This document shows positions 41,801-48,481 of a DNA stretch of 64,000 nucleotides, one piece after another. The notes below the pieces were generated by a model that saw only the letters and a program-made list of their open reading frames with translations, was not told the DNA's origin and did no database searches. Position 1 is the stretch's first letter. Every line of letters begins with the position of its first letter. Location of the stretch: contig CALDGQ010000037.1 in NCBI GenBank assembly GCA_937941765.1, forward strand, positions 1-64,000, given 5' to 3'. This stretch comes from an uncultured Saprospiraceae bacterium (GTDB taxonomy: Bacteria; Bacteroidota; Bacteroidia; Chitinophagales; Saprospiraceae). A program made the position numbers and the translations under genes.

Positions 41801-42754
41801 ACAGTAGATGATGCACCATTAGAAGATGCTGCTGGAAATCCAACGACCGTAAATATTCGATTTTATTTTCCTGAAGAAGAATTCGCAGAAATATTGAATG
41901 AAGCGACCAATCAAGCGGTCAATGTATGGGGTGTAAATGCACCAACAGCAGCTAATATTTACTGGTTTAAGCGAACGGATTTTAAACCTAGTTTACATAT
42001 CAATCCAACGGGTACTTTATTACAACCTTTTGATATTACTTCATTGCAAAATGCCGCAACTTCTGCTTTAGGAATTAATACTGCTGACGGAATAGCAGGA
42101 TCAATTGGGAATGCTAAAAATCACATACAGTTTAATGGAATCGATGGATTTTCGGGAGGTACGGCTGCATTAACCATGAACATCGTCTCATTACCAGTAT
42201 CTTTGGCTTCATTCGATGCTGATACAGATGGCTGTGATGTTATATTGAAATGGGAAAGCGAAACGGAAACAGGATTTAGTCATTATATTGTTGAGAAAAG
42301 TATTGATGGAGAAAGATTTAATGTATTAGGTACAGTAGCAGCACAAGCGGGAAGTGGATTTAAGCGGTATACTTATGATGATTTGGCGGTAAGAGGCAAT
42401 TATTTCTATCGATTAAAAATGATAGATTTTGATGGAAAGATAAATTATTCAGATATCATAAATGTTGAAACAGATTGTGATAGTGAAGTAGGAGATATAC
42501 TCATTTATCCAAATCCAGTTTCATCTCGTTATTCTTCGATTACCGTAGAATTTGAATCGAAAGAAGCAACTGTTTATGTAAATATTGTTGACAAACTAGG
42601 AAAACAATCTATGCAATTTCCGGTAGACGCCAATTTAGGTAACAATGTGTTGTCATTAGATATTTCGAATTTGACCGCAGGAACCTACTATGTCAATCTG
42701 CAATTCAATAAGTCGAAAACTAAAACGGCTAGATTTATTAAAATAGAAGAATAA
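35849..42754 (+). CDS. Giant T9SS surface protein with SprB-like repeat, GEVED domain and one hexad
   Basis: A 2301-aa protein with a signal peptide (SILLSIGLISIQVSLVAQ, about 1-26). The N-terminal 450 residues are of unknown family. A SprB-like repeat lies at about 484-556 (ASGGSTPYEYSIDAG motif). A beta-propeller-like region (about 600-960) and a GEVED domain (about 971-1146, DFGDLPD to GEVEEY) follow. A single A-F hexad (1148-1862) precedes the unknown C-terminal module shared with giant gene 2 (about 1862-2110), a FnIII-like segment and a T9SS type A sorting domain from IYPNPVS (about 2218). B-D of its hexad are alpha-like and F is beta-like, consistent with a two-hexad ancestor that lost one unit by unequal crossover. 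SprB repeats are known from the gliding adhesin SprB, so a surface adhesin role is a family-based guess. Confidence 0.87.
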   Translation: MRRTEIVKSILLSIGLISIQVSLVAQPYNPFVSNIDYTPVSGGAGFECGSTVQVNFIAGLSTLPDAPLITNDSMGINICIEGFDWNGVNPATVISGSYSNNFNWVFLSGTPSCIYGTQNQLLLGNTTGDINVELLVPIGSTADLTVDVNIQPAAYMVGTNDLSDDTISNLTPSFCPSCPSTVNFTIPSMNTSTCVCSPDEGYMDFSSIPFANGANPSDTIFNMSWTGQPDVNVMFNSISSDVWGLDFLPNYVNELQPEYEQFLKYDNSSGIPYLNLRAPTDEIVEVVYDFEYAHQNFDLLIYDIDRHDTLMVEAKDAFGNPITDLSNWTVLSYGDLTSYTKLSPDRGSDWDPTIGQVSYPTPGQASIPFIALRPDVPISEVKMIFQAGPVDGFSEAYLGLYGWGACTTSLDVDVEWTGTLPTDAVVRLDGTDTYVAIPPTATSPHTVNFEVLADGGVHSISTTNANNDCQYTTGDSYQAAVSCQEFCSITFAPTISHATSCSANDGEVIITASGGSTPYEYSIDAGLTWQSSNTFSNLQGNSTVVISVRNIEGTCHDNRVHAIHARNTLLQLGDGVIACKPDSTDVTLGIKKIEPLALFYELDSLGYDVSNAIPESTALQNMWTTADFGGFKIFSTAINSYTTDIYAGTSSLYALHQPSTPSVYSIDANTAVSTLLVELPGNYGLGGIEYDSLHFQIFASNLDDGKIYRISGAGTILSEFDPLAADDGVVGLAPRGERVTGVTVNYNENRLYYSIWSTDISDTGNPNTIRSVGLTATGDFIPGTDQLEITLPVLETTNVTPYNWSMPVFDIQFNNTGTTMLLAESGFNNLSTSPHKSRVLQYDGASASWVRDNTLAPFNTEQKFELGFINAGSGARGGVAFAYQNTDANQTIGDYNYLVATGDALTGSDCDNFIRGCAYGLNYFEMSGGNPNSSVIYDVDNYVYNDVNDVQDKGFYGDIDIVLGQCDLLQFDFGDLPDTNLVASSNNYNTEFHHDGPYHQIVDGLAIGILVDADSDARPSLQSDGDDLDGIDDEDGIFLSNSNPAPGETITISILASNTTGSTAHLEGWIDWNGNGDFSDTGEKILDIDDSGGSMPSFMNVTVPVDAVANKLLGSRFRISHTDNMLPTGFLSEGEVEEYPLEVQSISYKIGNYVWLDEDGDGDQDAGEPGIGGVPVYLYDLLSNLIASTITDMNGGYLFEATPSTYLVVVDDTKLPSGLNNQTFDKDGALDHSFIATVNEDLLDVDFGYNYVPAVDTNSPLIVNGAIGNRIWSDDDSDGIQDAGEVGIDGVNISLFDETNALIASTATNSVGYYIFDNIPAGAYFVEVDDASLPARFNNTPTSDPDGDGDNTTDLFILAPGDVILIEDFGYNDPSSFDIGNQIYMDANVDGSFNVGELPLVGVTVALIEDQNSNGVWDVGELPIATTRTNSSGGYLFTGAGSGDYVVVVTDTENILDGLENVADPDGGNNGYAGVTIINFNNLLQDFGYAPDGHLAMDGLIGDFVFLDADRDNTLSAADSGIEGVEVNLYDSGNALLSTVETDANGMYLFGVLSADTYRVEINTATLPTGLQISVDPDGGTPNEATLTLASGAHNLDQDFGYQAISDNTISGTIWKDLDANGTLDEISPLFFENVTVLLKSVNNKTIATATTDTNGDYSFTGIPDGDYIIDVIDNQEILNGYWKSSGINTGINNNSQLDTYSVSISGGVTNETADFGYFIDPASIGNRVWLDNNNNGIQDPNETGMPNVVVTLQINYPGGVVVTTDTMTDAYGYYSFNNLLLDEDYVIGNGGANPVYTLKVNTPPTNFLTTVQDVNSNGNDQEDADNMTGVFAIPSQGMENVVLLENPLNEENYASYDFGLAIDCSAPVTEYAITDGAISNPGQTTDYFYGGTAQDTLGLQLPSHNPEMQEFGIIRAADYCVDGTWRYYYNPLDADEYLFAIENGTNVTEIQYIELRIEDIPSNRYAVNATDATYVMARDWYVRTVDDAPLEDAAGNPTTVNIRFYFPEEEFAEILNEATNQAVNVWGVNAPTAANIYWFKRTDFKPSLHINPTGTLLQPFDITSLQNAATSALGINTADGIAGSIGNAKNHIQFNGIDGFSGGTAALTMNIVSLPVSLASFDADTDGCDVILKWESETETGFSHYIVEKSIDGERFNVLGTVAAQAGSGFKRYTYDDLAVRGNYFYRLKMIDFDGKINYSDIINVETDCDSEVGDILIYPNPVSSRYSSITVEFESKEATVYVNIVDKLGKQSMQFPVDANLGNNVLSLDISNLTAGTYYVNLQFNKSKTKTARFIKIEE
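39290..41434 (+). repeat. SdrD B-like hexad, single copy of giant gene 5 (alpha/beta hybrid)
   Basis: 715 aa, order A-F. B-D are alpha-like (LPARFN, FGYNDPSSFD, GDYVVVVTDT). F is beta-like (QDVNSNGND, AIPSQGMEN). It is the most diverged of the seven copies; B has the altered loop DDDSDGIQDAGE and D has DADRDNTLSAAD. Confidence 0.82.
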
Positions 42755-42809
42755 ACAAACTAGACTATACTATTATCGACATACTAAGAGATTTGAGGTG
42801 ATCGAAAAA

Positions 42810-42850
42810 AGTCCCATTTCCATATTTGGAATTGGGGCTTTTTGTTTTAT
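42810..42850 (+). terminator. Rho-independent terminator after giant gene 5
   Basis: AGTCCCATTTCC pairs with GGAATTGGGGCT (one mismatch, one G:T pair), followed by TTTTTGTTTT. It ends the giant-gene array and lies before folC. Confidence 0.82.
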
Positions 42851-42888
42851 ATGTAAAATTAATAGCGTGATTATTTCCATTTTAATCT

Positions 42889-42896
42889 TAAATTTG
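42889..42896 (+). promoter_or_regulatory. Candidate -7 promoter box TAAATTTG for folC
   Basis: An exact match to the Bacteroidota -7 consensus TAnnTTTG, 40 nt upstream of the chosen TTG start. No clear -33 TTG was found at the usual spacing. Confidence 0.4.
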
Positions 42897-42928
42897 TCCT
42901 TTCAAATTGGTAAAATTTCAGATTCAAA

Positions 42929-44233
42929 TTGACATACAAAGCAACACTTCAATATCTTTTCAAGCAACTCCCAATGTTTCAACGGGTAGGCCCAAAAGCC
43001 TTCAAAAAGGATTTGAAAAACATCAAAAAATTGGTGGCAACTTTAGATAATCCTCATAAAAAATTTCCAACCATTCATCTAGCTGGAACCAATGGAAAAG
43101 GTTCGACTGGTCATATGATTGCTGCCATTCTTCAAGCATCAGGACTAAAAGTAGGGTTGTATACATCTCCTCATTATCGAGATTTTCGAGAACGAATCAA
43201 GATTAATGGAAAATATATTTCTAAGAAATCAGTCGTCCATTTTGTTGCTGAAACACAACCACATTTCAAAACAATAAAACCTAGCTTTTTTGAAATTACA
43301 GTAGCCATGGCATTCGATTATTTTGAAAAACAACAGGTGGACATCGCAGTAATTGAAACTGGTTTGGGAGGTCGCTTAGACTCTACCAATGTGATAAAAC
43401 CGTTGTTATCAGTAATCACGAATATCAGTTTTGATCATACCAATTTTCTTGGCAATACGTTGAAAAAAATCGCAAAAGAAAAAGCTGGGATTATCAAAAA
43501 AAACACACCAGTTGTTATCGGTGAATATCAAAAAGATCCAGCCAAAGTTTTCAAAACTATCGCCAAAAATCGAAATGCTGATCTAACTTTCGCCAATAAA
43601 AAATGGAAACTAGAACTGATAAAAGAGACGCCCACAACCTCAACTTTCAATATCCTAAAATCCCCATCGTTCAAGCAACAACACACCAATCTAAAAAAAA
43701 TAACCCTAAACGCCTCAGGCCCTTTCCAAAAAAACAACCTAATTACAACGCTTGAGGCAATTCGAGTGCTTAATGAAACGTCAAATTATAACATCACAAA
43801 TACAAATATTCAAAAAGGACTCAAAAATTTAATAGAACTTACCAATTTCAAAGGCAGATGGTATGTCGAGTCAACAAAACCACTGTGCATCATGGACAGC
43901 GCTCATAATGAAGGCGGGCTCAAAATAAACATGAAACGATTGAAAGAAATCCCACATCAACAACTTCATTTTGTTTTAGGAATGGTCAATGATAAAGATC
44001 CTGGAAAAATCCTATCCCTGCTTCCAAAAAGTGCAACTTATTATTTTGCCAAGGCTAATATCCCAAGAGGATTAAAGGCAGAAAAATTGAAAGATGCAGC
44101 ACGTGGTTTTAAATTAAATGGAAAAGCATATAGCTCGGTTAAAAATGCTTTAGCCGCAGCAAAAAGAAAAGCAACTAAAAAAGATTTAATTTACGTCGGA
44201 GGAAGTATTTTTGTGATTGCTGAGGTGATTTAA
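42929..44233 (+). CDS. folC: Bifunctional dihydrofolate synthase/folylpolyglutamate synthase
   Basis: A 434-aa Mur-ligase-superfamily enzyme. It adds L-glutamate to dihydropteroate and to folates in the cytoplasm, using ATP. The P-loop GTNGKGST is at residues 53-60. The N-terminal LQYLFKQLPMFQRVG and the following YTSPHYRDFRERI segment are characteristic of FolC. The IETGLGGRLDSTN motif is present. The TTG at 42929 is chosen because it begins the conserved family N-terminus (TYKATLQYLF) and lies 33 nt after a TAAATTTG -7 box; no ATG is available upstream in frame. The length is normal for the family. It stands alone, with a terminator upstream. Codon use is more A-rich than in the giant genes, especially in the second half. 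Confidence 0.95.
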   Translation: MTYKATLQYLFKQLPMFQRVGPKAFKKDLKNIKKLVATLDNPHKKFPTIHLAGTNGKGSTGHMIAAILQASGLKVGLYTSPHYRDFRERIKINGKYISKKSVVHFVAETQPHFKTIKPSFFEITVAMAFDYFEKQQVDIAVIETGLGGRLDSTNVIKPLLSVITNISFDHTNFLGNTLKKIAKEKAGIIKKNTPVVIGEYQKDPAKVFKTIAKNRNADLTFANKKWKLELIKETPTTSTFNILKSPSFKQQHTNLKKITLNASGPFQKNNLITTLEAIRVLNETSNYNITNTNIQKGLKNLIELTNFKGRWYVESTKPLCIMDSAHNEGGLKINMKRLKEIPHQQLHFVLGMVNDKDPGKILSLLPKSATYYFAKANIPRGLKAEKLKDAARGFKLNGKAYSSVKNALAAAKRKATKKDLIYVGGSIFVIAEVI

Positions 44234-44249
44234 GTGAAGACGTGGTTTA

Positions 44250-44480
44250 ACACAAAGATCACATAAGAAACAAAGATCACAAAGTTTTATTATGCAATGA
44301 GACACTGATTACTAATGAAAAGCGGAGAAGTTTGATCCAGAATACTTTTTACTCCTAATTCCGCGACTTCTGCGTGAGGAATTTTAAGAAACAAGATCCT
44401 TTGTGTTCTATGTTTCTATGTAATCTCTGTGGTAAAAAAACCAGCGACTTATCGCAATAAAGATCTTCGTGTTAAAAAAA
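44250..44480 (+). repeat. Degenerate dispersed intergenic repeat, copy 1
   Basis: This AT-rich non-coding block shares GAAACAAGATCCTTTGTG (44388-44405) exactly with 55095-55112. It also shares nearby fragments in the same order (TTCTGCGT...AGGA before, TGTGGTAAAA after). Similar 'ACAAAG...CTTTGTGTTCT...TTTGTGG' elements are, to my knowledge, frequent in Bacteroidota intergenic DNA. No gene was seen between folC and the next CDS. Confidence 0.55.
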
Positions 44481-44527
44481 ACAACTATGTATTTAAAAAA
44501 AAATAGCCAATCAAAACATAAATCCCC

Positions 44528-45835
44528 TTGACCGAAAAAACTAAACATTATATACTCGTATTCCTATTTTTCACTTGTGTCTTAGCGGAATTAATGCTTC
44601 AAACTTCTCATATCAAACACTTCGGTATGAAAGTAGGTCCATTTGTTTATCTGATTGCAGGACTCGGAACTGGCATTGCAGCATGGTTGATCGGACGAAA
44701 AAATCCAGTCAATAATCTATATTTTGTTTTCCGAACCGGTCGTGTTCCAGAAATGATATTGATGACCATTCTCTATTTGATTGGTTTCTTTTGGTTGAAA
44801 GAAAACTTACAGTGGATCATCAATGACTATACCATCGATTTTAAACAATCAGATATTATTCCTTCATTGGAAATTTATGTAAGTCGTTTTTTATCAGGTG
44901 AATTTGTCTACCAACCTTTCACATTCGATCCTATCAAATGGCCGGCATGGACTATTAAGCCAACCTATTTTCCGTTGCTGTGGATGCCATATGTGATACC
45001 AGAATTATTAAATTTTGATTATCGGTTCATGGCTTATTATGTGTTTATGTTGGCGATTGCGATCTACTGCTTTCGATTATTCCAACAAAATATTCCGACA
45101 TTGGAAATGATTCTAAAAGCGATGTTTCCATTTTTATTGTTACAATATTTCTTTAAATATTCAACTTCTTTTTTTGGAATGACTGTTGAGTTGATGCCAG
45201 TAGGGCTATACCTTATATTGTGTATGACGATTTTTAGAAAAAATTTCTTTTTAGTTGGTATAGGTATTTTGTTGTGTTTACTATCTCGTTATGCATTTAC
45301 ATTTTGGTTGCCTGTTTATCTGTTGATAATTTGGATGGAACATGGATTTACAAAAGTATTTAAATCCTCTCTTGTGGTGGCCGTAGGTGTTTTGTTAATT
45401 TATGTCATCCCATTTATGAGCAAGGATTGGTCAATACTTCAAGATGGCCTAGCATATTATCATACAACTGCAGTGACACAATGGAGTCATCAAAACTGGC
45501 AGAAACATGGAGACATTCCATTTTATCTAACACAAGGAATGAGTTTCGCCATTTATGCTTATGAAAATATAGAAGGAACCGTTGAAGATAAGTTAGGAGT
45601 CGCCAAAAAAATCCACATCTTGGCTTGTACGATTGCAGCTGTATTTATGTTGTTATATTATCAACTCATTAGACATAAAAAGTACAACATTCGCTTATTT
45701 TTGATTTGCGGATTGAAGCTATATTTGGTTGTTTTTTATTCGTTTTTTTATGTACCTTTTACTTATCTGTATATGTTGCCTTTCTTTTTGAATTTGGCTT
45801 TGTTGTTGGAGATGCGGGTGAAAATTAATTTATGA
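44528..45835 (+). CDS. Multi-pass integral membrane protein of unknown function
   Basis: A 435-aa protein with about ten to eleven hydrophobic segments, including an N-terminal one (YILVFLFFTCVLAELML) and a C-terminal cluster (LYLVVFYSFFYVPFTYLYMLPFFLNLALLL). A soluble-looking loop with an Asp-Glu pair region (IDFKQSDIIPSLEIYVSRFL) follows the third segment, and another hydrophilic loop lies near residues 310-360. The overall pattern recalls GT-C-type membrane glycosyltransferases, but no diagnostic motif is visible, so no function is assigned. The start is a TTG at 44528; the next in-frame Met is 23 residues in and would cut the first membrane segment. It lies between a dispersed repeat and the restriction-modification genes. 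Confidence 0.7.
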   Translation: MTEKTKHYILVFLFFTCVLAELMLQTSHIKHFGMKVGPFVYLIAGLGTGIAAWLIGRKNPVNNLYFVFRTGRVPEMILMTILYLIGFFWLKENLQWIINDYTIDFKQSDIIPSLEIYVSRFLSGEFVYQPFTFDPIKWPAWTIKPTYFPLLWMPYVIPELLNFDYRFMAYYVFMLAIAIYCFRLFQQNIPTLEMILKAMFPFLLLQYFFKYSTSFFGMTVELMPVGLYLILCMTIFRKNFFLVGIGILLCLLSRYAFTFWLPVYLLIIWMEHGFTKVFKSSLVVAVGVLLIYVIPFMSKDWSILQDGLAYYHTTAVTQWSHQNWQKHGDIPFYLTQGMSFAIYAYENIEGTVEDKLGVAKKIHILACTIAAVFMLLYYQLIRHKKYNIRLFLICGLKLYLVVFYSFFYVPFTYLYMLPFFLNLALLLEMRVKINL

Positions 45836-46020
45836 TAAGTAAGTAACGAACGAGTTAGATTGAAATTTTATTTATTTATTTATTTTGATTAAGCATGTAT
45901 ATCATAATTTGATATTGTAATGCGAATGTTACTTAAAAGCAAAAATAGAAATGTCTTTTCAAAATACTGAATTTCTAAAAAAATCAGACTAATTGGTCAA
46001 ATACCAAAATAGTCTAATAT

Positions 46021-46055
46021 TTAGTATATTTGAGATTAAACTAAACATATACTAA
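46021..46055 (+). promoter_or_regulatory. Inverted repeat over a -7 box, abutting the methyltransferase start
   Basis: TTAGTATAT (46021-46029) and ATATACTAA (46047-46055) are perfect 9-bp inverted repeats with a 17-nt spacer. TATATTTG (46025-46032), an exact -7 consensus, overlaps the left arm, and the right arm touches the GTG start codon. This layout suggests an operator controlling the restriction-modification genes. No C-protein gene is present, so autoregulation by the methyltransferase is one possibility (inference). Confidence 0.45.
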
Positions 46056-47327
46056 GTGAAACTAAAAGAAGGTATCTCATTTGAGAATTTAGAAGACAAG
46101 AAGTTTAAAACACTGTTAGTTGACGAGGCTAATATGGAAGCTGAGGCTGCGTTTACACATTATTTACATAATCATAAAAATGGCGTATCTCAATCCTTTA
46201 AAAAGGACGCTTTAGAGTATGTAAAAAGCTATGCAAGATATCAACACCCAGAATATAAGTTTACGAGTCTAGCTGCAGAAGAAGCATTGCAATATCTTAT
46301 TTTTAACCAAACTGAAGTTCCTTTTCCAGCTCCTAAAAAGCCAAAATTCAAATTCATAGATTTATTTGCAGGAATTGGTGGTTTCCGTTTAGCTCTACAA
46401 AATTTGGGTGGAAAATGTGTTTTCACAAGTGAATGGGATAAATATTCCAAACAGACTTACAAAGCTAATTTTGGGGAATTACCTTTTGGCGACATTACAA
46501 AGCCATTGACTAAAAGTTATATCCCTAATGGGTTTGATTTATTGTGTGCGGGGTTTCCATGTCAAGCGTTTTCTATAGCTGGTAAAAGAGGTGGATTTGA
46601 AGACACTCGAGGAACTCTGTTTTTTGAAGTCGCAGAAATCATAAAAGCTAAAAAGCCAAAAGCTATCTTCTTAGAAAATGTTAAAGGTTTAAGAAGTCAT
46701 GATAAAGGGAAAACATTAGCAACTATCTTGAATGTACTTAGAGATTTAGGATATTTTGTTCCAGAACCTCAAATAATAAATGCCAAGAATTTTGGTGTTC
46801 CGCAGAATAGAGAAAGAATATTCATTGTGGGTTTTAGAAAAGATTTAGGAATAACTGATTTTACTTACCCTAAACCAGTTAAAGAAAAACCGACTTTAAA
46901 TGATATTTTGGAAAAAGAAGAAGTATCTGTAAAATACTATTTGTCAGAAACATATCTTGAAACTTTAAGAAATCATAGAAAACGTCATGAGAGTAAGGGT
47001 AATGGGTTTGGTTATGAGATAATACCAAATAATGGAACAGCAAATGCTGTAGTTTGTGGTGGTATGGGAAGAGAAAGGAATTTAGTTTTAGATCATAGAC
47101 TTAAGAATTTCACTCCTGTCACAAATATTAAAGGTAAAGTTAATAAAGAAGGTGTGAGAAAAATGACTCCTAGAGAATGGGCAAGACTTCAGGGCTTTCC
47201 TGACAAATATAGAATTGTTGTTTCAGATGCTCAAGCTTATAAGCAATTTGGAAACTCAGTTGCTGTTCCTGCTATCCAGAAAACAGCAAATCAATTAATA
47301 TTAAGATTAAATAATGACAACTTATAA
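46056..47327 (+). CDS. Type II C5-cytosine DNA methyltransferase, HpaII family
   Basis: A 423-aa methyltransferase transferring a methyl group from SAM to C5 of cytosine. Motif I FAGIGG is at 104-109, the catalytic PCQ at 168-170 (Cys169), motif VI ENV at 207-209, motif VIII QNRER at 250-254 and motif X GNSVAVP near 399-405. The text from FIDLFAGIGGF through the variable region (for example HESKGNGFGYEIIP, GGMGRERNLV) strongly resembles M.HpaII as I remember it, so methylation within CCGG is likely. A roughly 95-residue N-terminal extension precedes motif I and could bind DNA. The start is a GTG next to an inverted repeat. The gene overlaps the endonuclease gene by 14 nt, so the two are co-transcribed and probably translationally coupled. 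Confidence 0.93.
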   Translation: MKLKEGISFENLEDKKFKTLLVDEANMEAEAAFTHYLHNHKNGVSQSFKKDALEYVKSYARYQHPEYKFTSLAAEEALQYLIFNQTEVPFPAPKKPKFKFIDLFAGIGGFRLALQNLGGKCVFTSEWDKYSKQTYKANFGELPFGDITKPLTKSYIPNGFDLLCAGFPCQAFSIAGKRGGFEDTRGTLFFEVAEIIKAKKPKAIFLENVKGLRSHDKGKTLATILNVLRDLGYFVPEPQIINAKNFGVPQNRERIFIVGFRKDLGITDFTYPKPVKEKPTLNDILEKEEVSVKYYLSETYLETLRNHRKRHESKGNGFGYEIIPNNGTANAVVCGGMGRERNLVLDHRLKNFTPVTNIKGKVNKEGVRKMTPREWARLQGFPDKYRIVVSDAQAYKQFGNSVAVPAIQKTANQLILRLNNDNL

Positions 47328-48396
47328 CAAAGGAGAGTGGAGTGAACCTTATTTGCTTTTAAAACTTATTGTCGATCAGAAAATATATTTAGGAAAGGAG
47401 AATTTTGAAAAAGTTGAGGATATCTTCTACAGAATCATTAGAATTTTGCATTTTGAAGAAAGAAAAAAAACTGAATTTACTTTTAAAGATGATCTTGTAA
47501 TTGTTAAAGGAGAAGAGGAAAGTTTTACAATTCCGATTAAAGATTTTATCGATATATCTAAAACAACATTACACAGAATTAATAGTGTACGCTCCAAAAA
47601 GGGAACTTTCGATATTCCAGAATTAATTGAATTTTTGAATTCAATTAAAATTCATAAGGTTAAAGCAAAATCTGCTTCCAAAAACGATATTACAATTCAA
47701 ATAGAGGATCCCAAAACATTAATTACACCAACATTGGGCTTTAGTGTAAAATCTCAACTAGGAAGACCTGCTACCTTAATTAATGCAAGTGGTGCTACGA
47801 ATTTCATTTACAGACTAACATCAAAAATCGAACAAACCCAAATTGACGAAATTAATAGTACAAGATTGTTCTCAGATAAATTTTCATTGTTTAAAAAATA
47901 TGGTGTTGATTTTATTTTTGAAGATGTTAAAAATGAAGTGTTTAAAATTAATTTACAAACCGTAGACTATAATTTTTCTAAAGTTTTGTCTGATATCCTT
48001 TTAATGTATTATCGAAACAACGATGCTTCTGCTAATACAATCGAAAAATTCATTGGAAGAATAACTGAGAAAAATGAGTTTAATTACAATTTAGGCCTGA
48101 ACCCGAACATCTATGAAATGATCATTAAAAGATTTCTTGTAGAATACGCTTTAGGAATGAGAGCATCTCAAATTTGGAAAAGAGACTACCAAGCAGATGG
48201 GGGGTATTTAATAGTTAGAGAAGATGGAGAAATTATTTGCTATCATTTTTACTTTGTAAAGAATTTTGAAAATTATCTATTTCAAAATACCAAGTTAGAA
48301 ACTCCCGACCCTAAAAGATATAAAATGGCTCAAGTATTTGAAGAAAATGGAATTCAAAAAATTACACTGAACTTACAAGTAAGATTTACGAAATAA
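47314..48396 (+). CDS. Type II restriction endonuclease, HpaII family
   Basis: A 360-aa protein, about the length of R.HpaII (358 aa as I recall). The N-terminal KGEWSEPYLLLKLIVDQKIY and the central GFSVKSQLG...TLINASGATNFIY segment (residues 142-166) are hallmarks of the HpaII endonuclease family. D125 followed by SVK (144-146) has the spacing of a PD-(D/E)XK-like metal site (inference). It would cleave CCGG unmethylated by the upstream enzyme. It overlaps that gene by 14 nt. It lacks a partner such as a vsr or C-protein gene. The base composition is lower in GC than flanking housekeeping genes, compatible with horizontal acquisition. No terminator is visible in the 85-bp convergent gap before the CotH gene. 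Confidence 0.88.
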   Translation: MTTYNKGEWSEPYLLLKLIVDQKIYLGKENFEKVEDIFYRIIRILHFEERKKTEFTFKDDLVIVKGEEESFTIPIKDFIDISKTTLHRINSVRSKKGTFDIPELIEFLNSIKIHKVKAKSASKNDITIQIEDPKTLITPTLGFSVKSQLGRPATLINASGATNFIYRLTSKIEQTQIDEINSTRLFSDKFSLFKKYGVDFIFEDVKNEVFKINLQTVDYNFSKVLSDILLMYYRNNDASANTIEKFIGRITEKNEFNYNLGLNPNIYEMIIKRFLVEYALGMRASQIWKRDYQADGGYLIVREDGEIICYHFYFVKNFENYLFQNTKLETPDPKRYKMAQVFEENGIQKITLNLQVRFTK

Positions 48397-48481
48397 AAAT
48401 TTCTATATTGAATGGGAAATTGCCACAAGCAAGTTATATACTCTCTCCTAAAACTCTCAAACCAATTTTTTCAAAAACCCA

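Noticed and set aside
46056..47327. vsr-type repair or C-protein gene next to the restriction-modification pair
   Set aside because: No ORF of suitable size or motif lies within the flanking spacers.
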